From Anaeromyxobacter dehalogenans 2CP-1 (GTDB lineage Bacteria; Myxococcota; Myxococcia; Myxococcales; Anaeromyxobacteraceae), in the NCBI RefSeq assembly GCF_000022145.1, contig NC_011891.1, positions 496,001-560,000 of the forward strand: a DNA stretch of 64,000 bases, in the 5' to 3' direction. This document shows positions 29,534-38,307 of the stretch, one piece after another; within the stretch, counting starts at the first letter, position 1; each line of letters opens with the position of its first letter. The translations under genes and the position numbers were made by a program. The notes under the pieces are model-generated. The model had not been told where the DNA came from, ran no database searches, and saw nothing but the letters and a program-made list of their open reading frames with translations.

Positions 29534-29651
29534 GATCTGGATGCCTCCGGATCGCCGCCGCCCGGAGCCGTCGGGCGGCGCCGCGTCGCGGGCGCCGCCG
29601 GGCTCGCCGGGGAGCGGAACGGCGCGAGGATCGCAGGCCCTCCCCCCAGCG

Positions 29652-30632
29652 TCAAGGCGCCGCGCCGCCGCGCGTCATGGCCGCTTGCGCCGGATCAGGC
29701 CGCCCCTCGGCTGGCGCCATCGGGAGCGCGACCACGGTGTTGCGGCCCGCCTGCTTCGCGAGCTGGAGCGCCCGCCCGGCCGACTCCATCACCTCGCGCT
29801 GCGTGCGCCCCTCGGCGACCTCGGCCACGCCCACCGAGACCTTCACGCCGATGGAGGCCGCCTCGCCGCCGTCCTGCGGCTGCCACGCGCAGCGGCTCCG
29901 CGCCACCGCGCGCCGGATGCGCTCGCCGAGCGCCCGGCCGCCCGCGAGCGTCGTCTCCCGGGCGATGACCGCGAACGCCGCGCCGCCGGCGCGCGCGAGC
30001 ACGTCCTCGCGCCGGAGCGCGCCGCGGAGCACGAACGCGACCATCTTCAGCGCCTCGTCGCCGGCGGCCTGGCCGTGCGCCTCGTTCACGGCCCGGAACC
30101 GGTCCACGTCCACGAGCAGCACCGACATGGACCGGCCGTGCCGCTGCGCCGCGGCGAGCTCGGCGGCGAGCCGGTCGTCGAGGTGGCGCCGGTTGAACAC
30201 GCCGGTGAGCGGGTCGAGCAGCGCGATCTCGGCGAGCTTCATCTGCCAGCGCGCCTCGAGCTCGTCGGCCCAGGCGAACTTCAGCACGGTCGCGCCGCCC
30301 AGGCTGACCCGGCCGCCGTCGGCGAGCCGCACCTCGCCCTCGGCGCGCGCGCCGTCCACGTAGGTGCCGTTCGCGCTGCCCAGGTCGCGCAGCAGCGCGC
30401 CCTCGCCCTCGACGCGGATGGCCGCGTGGCGGCGTGACACGCCGTCGTCGTGGATGGGGAGGTCGCAGTCGTCGCGCCGGCCGATGACGAGCTCGCGGTC
30501 CGAGGCCAGCGGGTAGATGTCCCCGAGCTGCGGGCCGGCCAGCACGAGCAGGAAGGCGTGGCGCCGCCCCGCCGCGCAGGGCGTGGTCGGCAGTGTCGTC
30601 CAGGTGCGCTCGCTCCGTCGCTCGACCGGCAA
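29652..30632 (-). CDS. FHA domain plus degenerate GGDEF domain protein
   Basis: A 326-residue protein. An FHA domain (about 25-115; ELVIGRRDDCDLPI, then SRRHAAI and GSANGTYVDG) should bind phospho-Thr peptides. The C-terminal GGDEF domain (about 130-300) starts with LLDPLTGVFNRR, but its signature reads GGAAF (near 217-221) instead of GGDEF/GGEEF, which removes the catalytic acidic residues. The c-di-GMP inhibitory-site motif RxxD (RRED) is intact five residues upstream. It is therefore probably a c-di-GMP receptor, not a synthase. I chose TTG 30632, preceded by GGAGG at 4 nt; an upstream start at 30716 is possible. Confidence 0.85.
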   Translation of the reverse strand: MPVERRSERTWTTLPTTPCAAGRRHAFLLVLAGPQLGDIYPLASDRELVIGRRDDCDLPIHDDGVSRRHAAIRVEGEGALLRDLGSANGTYVDGARAEGEVRLADGGRVSLGGATVLKFAWADELEARWQMKLAEIALLDPLTGVFNRRHLDDRLAAELAAAQRHGRSMSVLLVDVDRFRAVNEAHGQAAGDEALKMVAFVLRGALRREDVLARAGGAAFAVIARETTLAGGRALGERIRRAVARSRCAWQPQDGGEAASIGVKVSVGVAEVAEGRTQREVMESAGRALQLAKQAGRNTVVALPMAPAEGRPDPAQAAMTRGGAAP

Positions 30633-30735
30633 GTGGCCTCCCGCGCCGCCGCGGATTCTACCCGCACGTGGGTCTCCGGCCCGCGTCCCTTGGCCGCGGG
30701 TTGAACGGGCGGTCACCTCGCGTTACGCGACCGGC

Positions 30736-31638
30736 GTGATCCGCTACGGGCCGGCGGGCTGGGAGTACCGGGACTGGGCCGGCGTGGTCTACCCGCCGGG
30801 CGAGGGCAAGCGCTTCGATCGCCTGGCGTATCTGGCACCCTGGTTCTCGACCGTCGAGGTGGACGCGACGTTCTACCGGCCGTTCCCGGCGGCGGTGGCG
30901 GCGCGCTGGTGCGAGCGGGTGCGCGAGGTCCCCACCTTCCGCTTCGGCGCCAAGATCTGGCGCCGGTTCACGCACGAGCGCGAGGCGTACGGCGCCGAGG
31001 AGGTCGCGCAGGCGCGGGCGGCGCTCGATCGCCTGCACGAGGAGGGCAGGCTCGGCGCGGCGCTGCTCCAGTTCCCGTGGTCGTTCAAGCGGAGCGAGGC
31101 GTCGGAGGAGTGGCTGCGCGGGCTGTTCCGCGCGTTCGCCGGCCTGCCGCTCGCGCTCGAGGTGCGCCACGCCTCGTGGGACGACCCGGAGGTCCTCGAG
31201 GAGCTGGCCGCGGCGGGCGTGGCGCTCGTGAACGTGGACCAGCCGCGCTTCCAGCGCTCGCTCGCGCCGGCCGCGCGGGTCACGGCGCCGGTGGCCTACG
31301 TGCGCGTGCACGGCCGCAACCACCGCGACTGGTTCCGCAAGGGCGCGCCGCGCGACGCGCGCTACGACTACCTCTACGGCGCCGACGAGCTCGCGCCGTG
31401 GGCCGGGCGCATCGCCGAGATGGCCGACTCGCCGCGCGCACCCGACGTGTACGTCGTCACGAACAACCACTTCCGCGGCCAGGCGCCCGCCAACGCGAAG
31501 ATGCTCGAGGCGATGGTGGAGCACCGCCGCGTGGCGGTGCCGCCGCCGCTCCTCGCCGCCTACGAGGCCGCGCTCGCGCCGTTCGCCGCGCCCGCCGGGG
31601 ACGCGGCCACCGGGAACTCGGCCACCACCGGCGCGTGA
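30736..31638 (+). CDS. DUF72 (YecE-like) family protein
   Basis: A 300-residue protein of the DUF72 family, a TIM-barrel-like fold of unknown biochemical role. Typical segments are IRYGPAGWEYRDWAGVVYPP at the start, FSTVEVDATFYRPF, LLQFPWSFK, ALEVRHASW, and VYVRVHGRNHRDWF in the second half, then VVTNNHFRGQAPANA. The GTG at 30736 is chosen since it begins at the first conserved strand. It is divergent from the FHA-GGDEF gene. The last 79 nt overlap the convergent xthA gene, so both proteins end in Ala/Gly-rich tails encoded by the same DNA. Confidence 0.9.
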   Translation: MIRYGPAGWEYRDWAGVVYPPGEGKRFDRLAYLAPWFSTVEVDATFYRPFPAAVAARWCERVREVPTFRFGAKIWRRFTHEREAYGAEEVAQARAALDRLHEEGRLGAALLQFPWSFKRSEASEEWLRGLFRAFAGLPLALEVRHASWDDPEVLEELAAAGVALVNVDQPRFQRSLAPAARVTAPVAYVRVHGRNHRDWFRKGAPRDARYDYLYGADELAPWAGRIAEMADSPRAPDVYVVTNNHFRGQAPANAKMLEAMVEHRRVAVPPPLLAAYEAALAPFAAPAGDAATGNSATTGA

Positions 31639-32354
31639 TCGCTCGTGCCGAAGTCGGCCAGCACCCGGCAGCGCGTGGCGCTGGCCGCGAGCGACGCGCT
31701 CGCCAGCACGTAGTCGATGCGCCAGCCGATGTTCCGCTGGCGGAGGTTGCGCCACGGCGCCCACCAGGTGAACAGCCCCTCGTTGGCGGGATCGAGCGCG
31801 CGCCCCACGTCCACCAGGCCGCGCGACAGGATGCGCTCGAACAGCGCCCGCTCCTCCGGGAGCTGGCCGATGGCGCCCGCCTTTCGCTCCTTCGGGTGAA
31901 CGTCCAGGTCGGTGCGCGCGACGTTCAGGTCCCCGCAGAGCACCAGGCGCCGCCCGGAGGCCTGCGCGTCGGCGGCGAAGCGCTCCATCGCCTCGAGGAA
32001 GCGGAGCTTGGCGGCGAGGTCCTTCCCGCCGTTCGGGACGTAGATCGACGCCACCGTGACGCCGCCCAGCTCGCAGGTGGCGATGCGGGTCTCGAGGTCG
32101 AACGGCGGGTGGACGAAGGCCGGCCGCTCGGGTGCGATCGCCTTGCGCACCAGCAGCGCCACGCCGGAGTAGGCGGTCTCGCCGTGCCACAGGCACCAGT
32201 AGCCCTCGAGCTCGCAGAGCGAGGGCGGGACCTTCGACGGAGGCGCCTTGATCTCCTGCAGGCAGACGACGTCGGGGCCCTCGCGGGCGATGAACTCGCC
32301 CACCTGCGCCTCGCGCGCGCGGATGCCGTTCACGTTCCAGGTGCCGATCTTCAC
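31560..32354 (-). CDS. xthA: Exodeoxyribonuclease III
   Basis: ExoIII is the main AP endonuclease and 3'-repair exonuclease in base excision repair. The 264-residue protein has the full EEP-nuclease set: MKIGTWNVNGIRAR (catalytic Asn), CLQEIKAP (metal Glu), YSGVALLVRK, GGVTVASIYVPNG, LVLCGDLNVAR (Asp/Asn), and the terminal SDHAPVVAEF with the catalytic Asp-His. The length fits. The C-terminal 26 codons overlap the convergent DUF72 gene. Confidence 0.96.
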   Translation of the reverse strand: MKIGTWNVNGIRAREAQVGEFIAREGPDVVCLQEIKAPPSKVPPSLCELEGYWCLWHGETAYSGVALLVRKAIAPERPAFVHPPFDLETRIATCELGGVTVASIYVPNGGKDLAAKLRFLEAMERFAADAQASGRRLVLCGDLNVARTDLDVHPKERKAGAIGQLPEERALFERILSRGLVDVGRALDPANEGLFTWWAPWRNLRQRNIGWRIDYVLASASLAASATRCRVLADFGTSDHAPVVAEFPVAASPAGAANGASAAS

Positions 32355-32634
32355 GCGGTCCCCTCCCGGCCTCCTGTCTAAGGGCCCGGCGGGCGGATGT
32401 CACCGGGCACGGGCGCGCTCCACCTGAGGCCGAGGGCGGCCGGGCGGGGCTGACAGCGCCGCCCATTCGCGTGGAGCCCTGCTGCGGCGCACGCTGGCTG
32501 CCTGCGCCGGGCAGACTCGTCCCTGCGCTGCTCGACGTGCCGACGGGCACGCCTGCGCTGCTCGGTCCTCGTGTGCCCGGCTCGGCGACGCCATCGTGTG
32601 CCTCGCGACGGGCCCCACGCGAACGGGAGGCGCG
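32355..32634. other. Upstream region of the leader peptide and fusion gene
   Basis: No gene seen. CCTGCGCTGCTCG occurs twice about 30 nt apart (near 32521-32565). The last bases hold the GGGAGG SD (32625-32630) of the short leader ORF. Confidence 0.4.
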
Positions 32635-32685
32635 ATGAGATCCCGCCGCCGGGCGCGGCCGCGCTTGATACACATGGAGGAGTGA
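32635..32685 (+). CDS. 16-codon Arg-rich leader peptide
   Basis: MRSRRRARPRLIHMEE starts at ATG 32635, with GGGAGG 4-5 nt upstream. Six of 16 residues are Arg, and it uses AGA and ATA, codons very rare in DNA this GC-rich. Its stop codon overlaps the GTG start of the phosphatase/glycohydrolase fusion (GTGA at 32682-32685). The fusion gene's own SD spacing is poor, so its translation probably depends on ribosomes ending this leader. The ORF and overlap are seen; coupling and any sensing of charged tRNA are inferred. Confidence 0.6.
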   Translation: MRSRRRARPRLIHMEE

Positions 32686-34541
32686 CCGACCTGTCCCGCG
32701 CCCTGGAAGCCGCCCTCCGCGCCGCCCGCGCCGCGGCCGACCTGCTGCGGGCGGAGCTGTTCCGGGCCGGCGGGCCCCGGGGCGAGCCGGGGCACTGCCC
32801 CGCGGACGAGCAGGCGGAGGACCTCATCCGCGCCGTGCTCGAAGCGGAGTTCCCGGGCGACGGCTTCGTGGGTGAGGAGCGGCCCGAGCGCAACCGGCCG
32901 CCGGCCCTGCCGGGCGGCCGGTGCTGGCTCGTCGATCCGAACGACGGGACCGCCGACTTCCAGCGCGGTCACCGCGGCGCCTCGGTGTCGATCGGCCTGG
33001 TGCAGGGCGGCGTGCCGGTGCTCGGGGTGGTGCTCGCCCACACCGCGCCGCACGGCGGGGAGGATCTGCTCGCCTGGGCCGAGGGGCAGGGGCCGGTGCG
33101 GCGGAACGGGGCGCCGCTCCCGCCCGTCTCCGCGGCGCCGCTCCGGGCCGGCGACGTGGTGCTCGTGTCCTCGTCGGCGGCGAAGCGGGCGCGCGGCAAC
33201 GCCGAGGCGGTGCAGCCGGCGCGCTTCCGGCCGCTCACCAGCATCGCCTACCGGCTCGCGCTCGTCGCGACCGGCGAGGCTCGCGGCGCCATCTCGCTGC
33301 ACCGACCCCGCGCGCTCGACATCGCGGCCGGGCACGCGCTCGTCCGCGGCGCGGGCGGCGTGCTCCTCGACGAGGCCGGGCGCGAGGTGCGCTACGGGCC
33401 GGCGGGCGAGGGGCGGGTGGCGTTCTGCTTCGGCGGCGCGCCCCTGGTGGCCGCGCGGCTGGCGAGCCGGAGCTGGGTCGAGGCGCAGGCGTACGGGCCC
33501 GGGGCGCCCGGCCTGTGCGCGCCGCTCGCCGGGCGCGCCGTGCGCGAGGACGGGCTGCTCCGTCGCGGGCAGGGCGCGCTGCTGGGACAGCTCGCCGGCG
33601 ACGCGCTGGGCGGGCAGGTGGAGTTCTCCGGCGCGGCGCGGATCGCCGCCGCTTACCCCGACGGCGTGCGCGACCTCGCCGACGGCGGCCACTGGAGCAC
33701 GCTCGCCGGGCAGCCGACCGACGACTCCGAGCTGGCGCTGGCGCTCGCGCGCACCGTGATCGCGTTCGGGCGCTTCGACGCGGCGCGGGTGGCGGAGGCC
33801 TACGCCGACTGGCTCGGCTCCGAGCCGTTCGACGTCGGCCGGACCGTGGACGCGGCGCTCCGGCCGGCGCTGAGGATCCGGGCCTCGGGCGCGCCGGCCG
33901 AGCAGGTGGCCGAGGCGGCCCGCGCCGCCGCGCCGCGCGGGAGCCTCGCGAACGGCGCGCTGATGCGCGTCTCGCCGCTCGGGATCGCCGGCCACGCCGC
34001 GCCCGCGGCCGAGGTGGCCGCCTGGGCGCGCGCCGACGCCGCGCTCACCCACCCGGCCGCGCCGTGCCAGGACGCGAGCGCGGTGTTCGCGGCCACGGTC
34101 GCCTTCGCCATCGCGACCGGCGCGTCCGCCGCCGAGGTGGCGGATCGCGGCGAGGCGCTCGCCGCCGAGCTGGGCTGCGGCGCGGAGGTGCGCGAGGCGC
34201 TCGCGGCGGCGCGGACCGGCCCGCCGGAGGACTTCGAGGCGAGCGCCGGGCTCGTGACCATCGCCCTGCAGAACGCGTTCTTCCAGCTCCGCCACGCGCC
34301 GGATCTGGAGGCCGGGCTGGTGGACACCGTCGGCCGCGGCGGCGACACCGACACGAACGCGGCCATCGCCGGCGCGCTGCTCGGCGCCGCGCACGGCGTG
34401 CTCGCCGTCCCGGAGCGCTGGCGTCGGGCCGTGCTGAGCTGCTGGCCGGTGGAGGGCGCGCCCGGCGTCCGCCGCCCGCGCCCGCCGGTCTGCTGGCCGG
34501 GCGACGCGCTCATCCTGGCGGAGCGGCTGCTGGGGCTGTGA
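32682..34541 (+). CDS. Inositol-phosphatase-like / ADP-ribosylglycohydrolase fusion
   Basis: A 619-residue fusion. Residues 1-280 are an inositol monophosphatase-family domain with metal ligands GEE (64-66), DPNDGT (85-90) and DIAAGHALVRGAGG (near 212). Residues 295-619 are a DraG-type ADP-ribosylglycohydrolase: LGQLAGDALGG, then TDDSE (near 345) and GGDTDTNAAIAGALLG (near 552), the Mg-binding acidic sites. The first domain would remove a phosphate from a sugar, inositol or nucleotide; the second would hydrolyse an ADP-ribosyl bond. Start GTG 32682 overlaps the leader's stop. The combination suggests step-wise processing of an ADP-ribose-related compound, by inference only. Confidence 0.88.
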   Translation: MTDLSRALEAALRAARAAADLLRAELFRAGGPRGEPGHCPADEQAEDLIRAVLEAEFPGDGFVGEERPERNRPPALPGGRCWLVDPNDGTADFQRGHRGASVSIGLVQGGVPVLGVVLAHTAPHGGEDLLAWAEGQGPVRRNGAPLPPVSAAPLRAGDVVLVSSSAAKRARGNAEAVQPARFRPLTSIAYRLALVATGEARGAISLHRPRALDIAAGHALVRGAGGVLLDEAGREVRYGPAGEGRVAFCFGGAPLVAARLASRSWVEAQAYGPGAPGLCAPLAGRAVREDGLLRRGQGALLGQLAGDALGGQVEFSGAARIAAAYPDGVRDLADGGHWSTLAGQPTDDSELALALARTVIAFGRFDAARVAEAYADWLGSEPFDVGRTVDAALRPALRIRASGAPAEQVAEAARAAAPRGSLANGALMRVSPLGIAGHAAPAAEVAAWARADAALTHPAAPCQDASAVFAATVAFAIATGASAAEVADRGEALAAELGCGAEVREALAAARTGPPEDFEASAGLVTIALQNAFFQLRHAPDLEAGLVDTVGRGGDTDTNAAIAGALLGAAHGVLAVPERWRRAVLSCWPVEGAPGVRRPRPPVCWPGDALILAERLLGL

Positions 34542-34563
34542 GGGGAGCGCGACATCCGCCCGC

Positions 34564-37500
34564 TCACCCCTCCGGCACCACCAGACGGCTGCGGCCGGCG
34601 GAGACGCGCTCGACGGTGACCTGCACGCCGATGCGCTCGTGCAGCTCGGGGACGTGGGAGATGACGCCCACGGTGCGGCCGGTCTGGCGCAGCCCCTCGA
34701 GCGCGGCCATGGCGTGCTCGAGCGTGTCGCGGTCGAGCGTCCCGAAGCCCTCGTCGATGAACAGCGTCCGCGCGTGCGCGGCGCGGGTGGAGAGCGAGGC
34801 GAGGCCGAGCGCGAGCGCGAGCGCGAGCGAGACCAGGAACAGCTCGCCGCCCGAGAGGCCGTTCACGGTGCGCACCTCGTCGCCGAGGTCGTGGTCCACG
34901 ACCTGGATCTCGAGGTCGGCGCCGGGGACGCGCATCAGCTCGTAGCGGCGGGCGAGGTCGCGCAGGTGGACGTTGGCGGCCGCGAGCAGGCCGTCGAGCG
35001 CGAGCCCCTGGGCGTAGCGCCGGAAGCGGCTGCCGTCGGCGGAGCCGATCACCTTGGCGAGCCGCTCCCACCGGTCCGTCGCGGCGCGCGCGGCCTCGAG
35101 CGCGCCGGACACCTCTTCGTGCCGGGCGCGGGCGTCCTCGTCGCGCCGCAGGTCGAGCGTCACCTGCGAGTGCTCCTCGCCGAGGCGCGTCGCCTCGCGC
35201 TCGGCGCCGGCGTGGCGGGCGCGGGCGCCCGCGGCGTCGCAGCCGGGGCGGCTGCCGCCGTGCGCCTCGACCTGCCGGCGGCGCTCGTCGCGCACCGCGG
35301 CGGCGGCCTGCGCGGCCCCGGCGCAGGCCTCGAGATCGGCGCGCGCCTGCGCGGCCCACGCATGGCCGCGGGCGAGTCGGACCTCCAGCGCGGGCCGATC
35401 GACGCCGAGCGCCGTGAGCGCGGCGGCGAGCGTCGCGCCGGCGCGGGCCGCGTCGGCGTCGGCGGCGTCGCGCGCGGTCGCGCCGGCCCGGGCGGCCTCC
35501 GCGGCGGCGGCGTGCGCACGGTCCGCGTCCGCGCGCGAGGCGCGAGCCCGCTCGTGCGCGGCCCGGGCGCGCTCGAGCGCCTCGCGCAGCGCGCCCTCCA
35601 CCTCGTCCGCCGGCTTCCCGGCGAGCACGGCGCGCCGCTCGGCCTCGGCCCGCTCGCGCGCGGCGCGCGCCTCCGCGGCGGTCTCCTCGGCGCGCGCGGC
35701 GCGGGCGCCCCGCTCGCCGGCGAGCGCCGCGGCCTTCTCCGCGCCGGCGGCGCGCGCGGCGACGTCCGCCGCGGCCGCGTCGCGCGCCCGGACCTGCGCG
35801 GCGTGCGCCTCGGCGCGCGCGGCGCAGCCGGCCCGGAACGCCTCGGGTCCTCGCCGCGCCGCCTCCGGCCAGTCCGGCAGGAACCCGAGCGCGGGGGCGA
35901 GCTCGGCCTCGATCCGCCCGAGCGCGGCCGCGTGTCGCGCGGCCGCGGCCTCGTGCGCCGTCACCGCGGCGGCGGCGTCGTCCCGGGCCTTCTCGAGCGC
36001 GCGCTGCCGCGCCCGCGCCGCCTCGTGCGCCTCGCGGGCCGCGTCCACCTCCGCGCGCGCGGCGCGCTCCGCCTCGGCGGCGCCGCGCGCCGCCTCCAGC
36101 GCGGCCTTCGCGGCCTCGAGCGCGGCCTTCGCGTCGCGCCCGCGGGCCTCGACGGCGGCGGCGGCCTCCTCGGCGCGCCCCGGCAGCTCGACGCCGCCGG
36201 CCGCCGGCGCCGCCAGCCGGGCGCGGAGCGCGTCGTACTCGGCCGCGTGGTGCGCGCGATCGACCTCGGCCTGCGCCTCGGCCCGCCGCGCCGCCTCGAC
36301 CCGCGCCGCGAGCTCCGAGGCGCGCGCCGCGACCGCCTCGCGCTCGCGGGTGGCCCCGCGCACCGCCTCCTCCGCCTCGGCCGCGGCCGCGCGCTGCGCC
36401 TCGAGCAGCGCCGGGAGCGGCGCGCCGTGCGCGTACGGGTGCTCGGCGGCGCCGCAGAGCGGGCAGGGCTCGCCGTCCACGAGGTCGGCGCGCCGGTCGG
36501 CGAGGCCGAGCGTCAGCTCCACCCGCCGCAGCGCCGCGCGGGCCTGCGCGGCCCCCGCCTCGGCCGCCCGCACCGCCGCCTCGGCCGCCGCGTGCGTGCG
36601 CTGCGTCGCCACCTGCTCCGCGCCGCCAGCGGCCGCCTCCGTCCGCGCCTGCTCGCGGCGGGCCGTCGCCACGGCCGCGGCCTGGGCCGCCTTCCACGCC
36701 TCGCCGAGGAGCGCGCGCAGGTCGCCGAGCCGGGCCACCTCGGTGGTGAGCGCCGCCGCGTCGGCGCCGGCGGCCGTCCGGGCGGCGTCCGCGAGCGCCG
36801 CGCGGGCCGCTTCGAGGCGCCGGGCCGCCGCCTCCGCGCCGCGGGCCTCCGCGGCGAGCGCGCGCGCCGCCTCCGCGTCGGCCTCGCGCGCGGCGCGCAG
36901 CCCGGCCTCGGCCTGCGCGGCGCCGGCGCACTCCGCCGCGTGCTCCGCGAGCCGCGCCGCCCACCGGTTCCACTCCGCCGCGAGCGGCGCCTCGGCCGCG
37001 TGCGCCGCGAGCCACGCCTCGGCCGCGTCGCGCGCCGTCGCCGCCGCCTCGCGGGCGCGCGCCGCCGCGTCCGCCTCGGCCGCCGCCTGCGCCTGCTCCG
37101 CGCGCGCGGTCGCGAGCGCCGCCCCCGCGTCGGCCTCCGCGCGGCGCGCGGCCGCGAGCGACTCGTCCCGCCGGCGCGCCTCGGCCAGCTCCGGCCGCGC
37201 CCGCGCCTCCGCGGCGTCCGCCGCCTCGAGCGCAGCGCGCGCGTCCGCCTCGCCGCGCGCCGCGGCGGCGGCGCCCACCTCCGCCCGCCCGAGCGCGACC
37301 TGCGCCTCCGCCGCCCGCGCCTCCACGCCGGTCCGCGCCTGCTCGGCCCGGACCGCCTCGGCGAGCGCCGCCCGGTGCGGCTCGGCCGCCTCGACCTCGG
37401 CCAGCTCGGCGCGGAGCGCGGCCCCCTCCTCCACCGCGCGCGCCGCGCGGGCGAGCTCCGCCTCCGAGCGCTCCAGCCCGTCGCGCAGCTCCGCGTCCCG

Positions 37501-38307
37501 CTGGTGCCAGCGGACCTCGGCCTCCGCGGCACGCGCCGCCGCCTTCGCCTCCTCGAGCGCCCGCGCCAGCTCCGCCTGCCGCGCCTGGAGCGCGGCGCGG
37601 GCCTCGGCGTCCAGCACCTTCACGCCGCCCAGCTCGCCTTCGAGCCGCTCGCGGACCTCGAGCTCGCGCCCGAGGCGCTGGTGCGCCGCCTGCGAGAGCC
37701 GCCCGTACACGGCGGTGCCGGTGACGCGCTCGAGGATGGCGGCGCGCACGTCGGCGTCGGCGCGCAGGAAGTTGGTGAACTCGAACTGCGGCAGGACCAC
37801 CGCCCGCTTCAGCTCGTCGAAGGTGAACCCGATGGCGCGCTCGTTGAAGGCCACCGCCTGCGTGACCTTCTCGGCCAGCACCTCGCCGGTGTCGAGGTCC
37901 TCGACCGTCATGGCCTGCGCCTGGAACGCGCCCTCCACCCGGTCGCGCGCGCGGCGCACGCGCCAGCGCGCCAGGTACCGGCGCCCGTCCATGCCCTGGT
38001 ACTCGACCTCTGCGGTGGCGCCGGCGGTGCCGCGCGACACGAGGGCGCGGACGTCGTTCATGTCGAGGGTCTCGCCCTCCTCCGACCAGCCCACCATGAC
38101 GCGCTTGCCGGCGGCGCGGTCGCGCAGGCGCGGGGTCTTGCCGTAGAGCGCCAGGCAGAGGGCGTCGAGCAGGGTGGACTTGCCCGAGCCGGTGGGACCG
38201 GCGATGGAGAAGATGCCCGCGCCGGCGATGGGCGCGCGGTCGAGCCGCAGCTCGAACTTGCCGTAGAGGCTGGCGAGGTTCTCGCCGCGGATGGCCAGGA
38301 TCCTCAC
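34564..38307 (-). CDS. sbcC: DNA repair ATPase SbcC (Rad50-like)
   Basis: The large ATPase of the SbcCD nuclease that cleaves DNA hairpins and blocked ends. The 1,247-residue protein has Walker A GPTGSGKST (37-45), long Ala/Glu/Arg-rich coiled coils either side of a zinc hook CPLC (near 614-617), the ABC signature LSGGE (near 1150) and Walker B TLFIDEGFG (near 1180). Translation starts at GTG 38307, overlapping the sbcD stop by 4 nt (GTGA). The coiled coils are extremely Ala/Arg/Glu-biased, which creates many long spurious frames on the other strands. Confidence 0.95.
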   Translation of the reverse strand: MRILAIRGENLASLYGKFELRLDRAPIAGAGIFSIAGPTGSGKSTLLDALCLALYGKTPRLRDRAAGKRVMVGWSEEGETLDMNDVRALVSRGTAGATAEVEYQGMDGRRYLARWRVRRARDRVEGAFQAQAMTVEDLDTGEVLAEKVTQAVAFNERAIGFTFDELKRAVVLPQFEFTNFLRADADVRAAILERVTGTAVYGRLSQAAHQRLGRELEVRERLEGELGGVKVLDAEARAALQARQAELARALEEAKAAARAAEAEVRWHQRDAELRDGLERSEAELARAARAVEEGAALRAELAEVEAAEPHRAALAEAVRAEQARTGVEARAAEAQVALGRAEVGAAAAARGEADARAALEAADAAEARARPELAEARRRDESLAAARRAEADAGAALATARAEQAQAAAEADAAARAREAAATARDAAEAWLAAHAAEAPLAAEWNRWAARLAEHAAECAGAAQAEAGLRAAREADAEAARALAAEARGAEAAARRLEAARAALADAARTAAGADAAALTTEVARLGDLRALLGEAWKAAQAAAVATARREQARTEAAAGGAEQVATQRTHAAAEAAVRAAEAGAAQARAALRRVELTLGLADRRADLVDGEPCPLCGAAEHPYAHGAPLPALLEAQRAAAAEAEEAVRGATREREAVAARASELAARVEAARRAEAQAEVDRAHHAAEYDALRARLAAPAAGGVELPGRAEEAAAAVEARGRDAKAALEAAKAALEAARGAAEAERAARAEVDAAREAHEAARARQRALEKARDDAAAAVTAHEAAAARHAAALGRIEAELAPALGFLPDWPEAARRGPEAFRAGCAARAEAHAAQVRARDAAAADVAARAAGAEKAAALAGERGARAARAEETAAEARAARERAEAERRAVLAGKPADEVEGALREALERARAAHERARASRADADRAHAAAAEAARAGATARDAADADAARAGATLAAALTALGVDRPALEVRLARGHAWAAQARADLEACAGAAQAAAAVRDERRRQVEAHGGSRPGCDAAGARARHAGAEREATRLGEEHSQVTLDLRRDEDARARHEEVSGALEAARAATDRWERLAKVIGSADGSRFRRYAQGLALDGLLAAANVHLRDLARRYELMRVPGADLEIQVVDHDLGDEVRTVNGLSGGELFLVSLALALALGLASLSTRAAHARTLFIDEGFGTLDRDTLEHAMAALEGLRQTGRTVGVISHVPELHERIGVQVTVERVSAGRSRLVVPEG

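Noticed and set aside
29652-30632. Active diguanylate cyclase
   Set aside because: GGAAF replaces GGDEF, removing the acidic catalytic residues.
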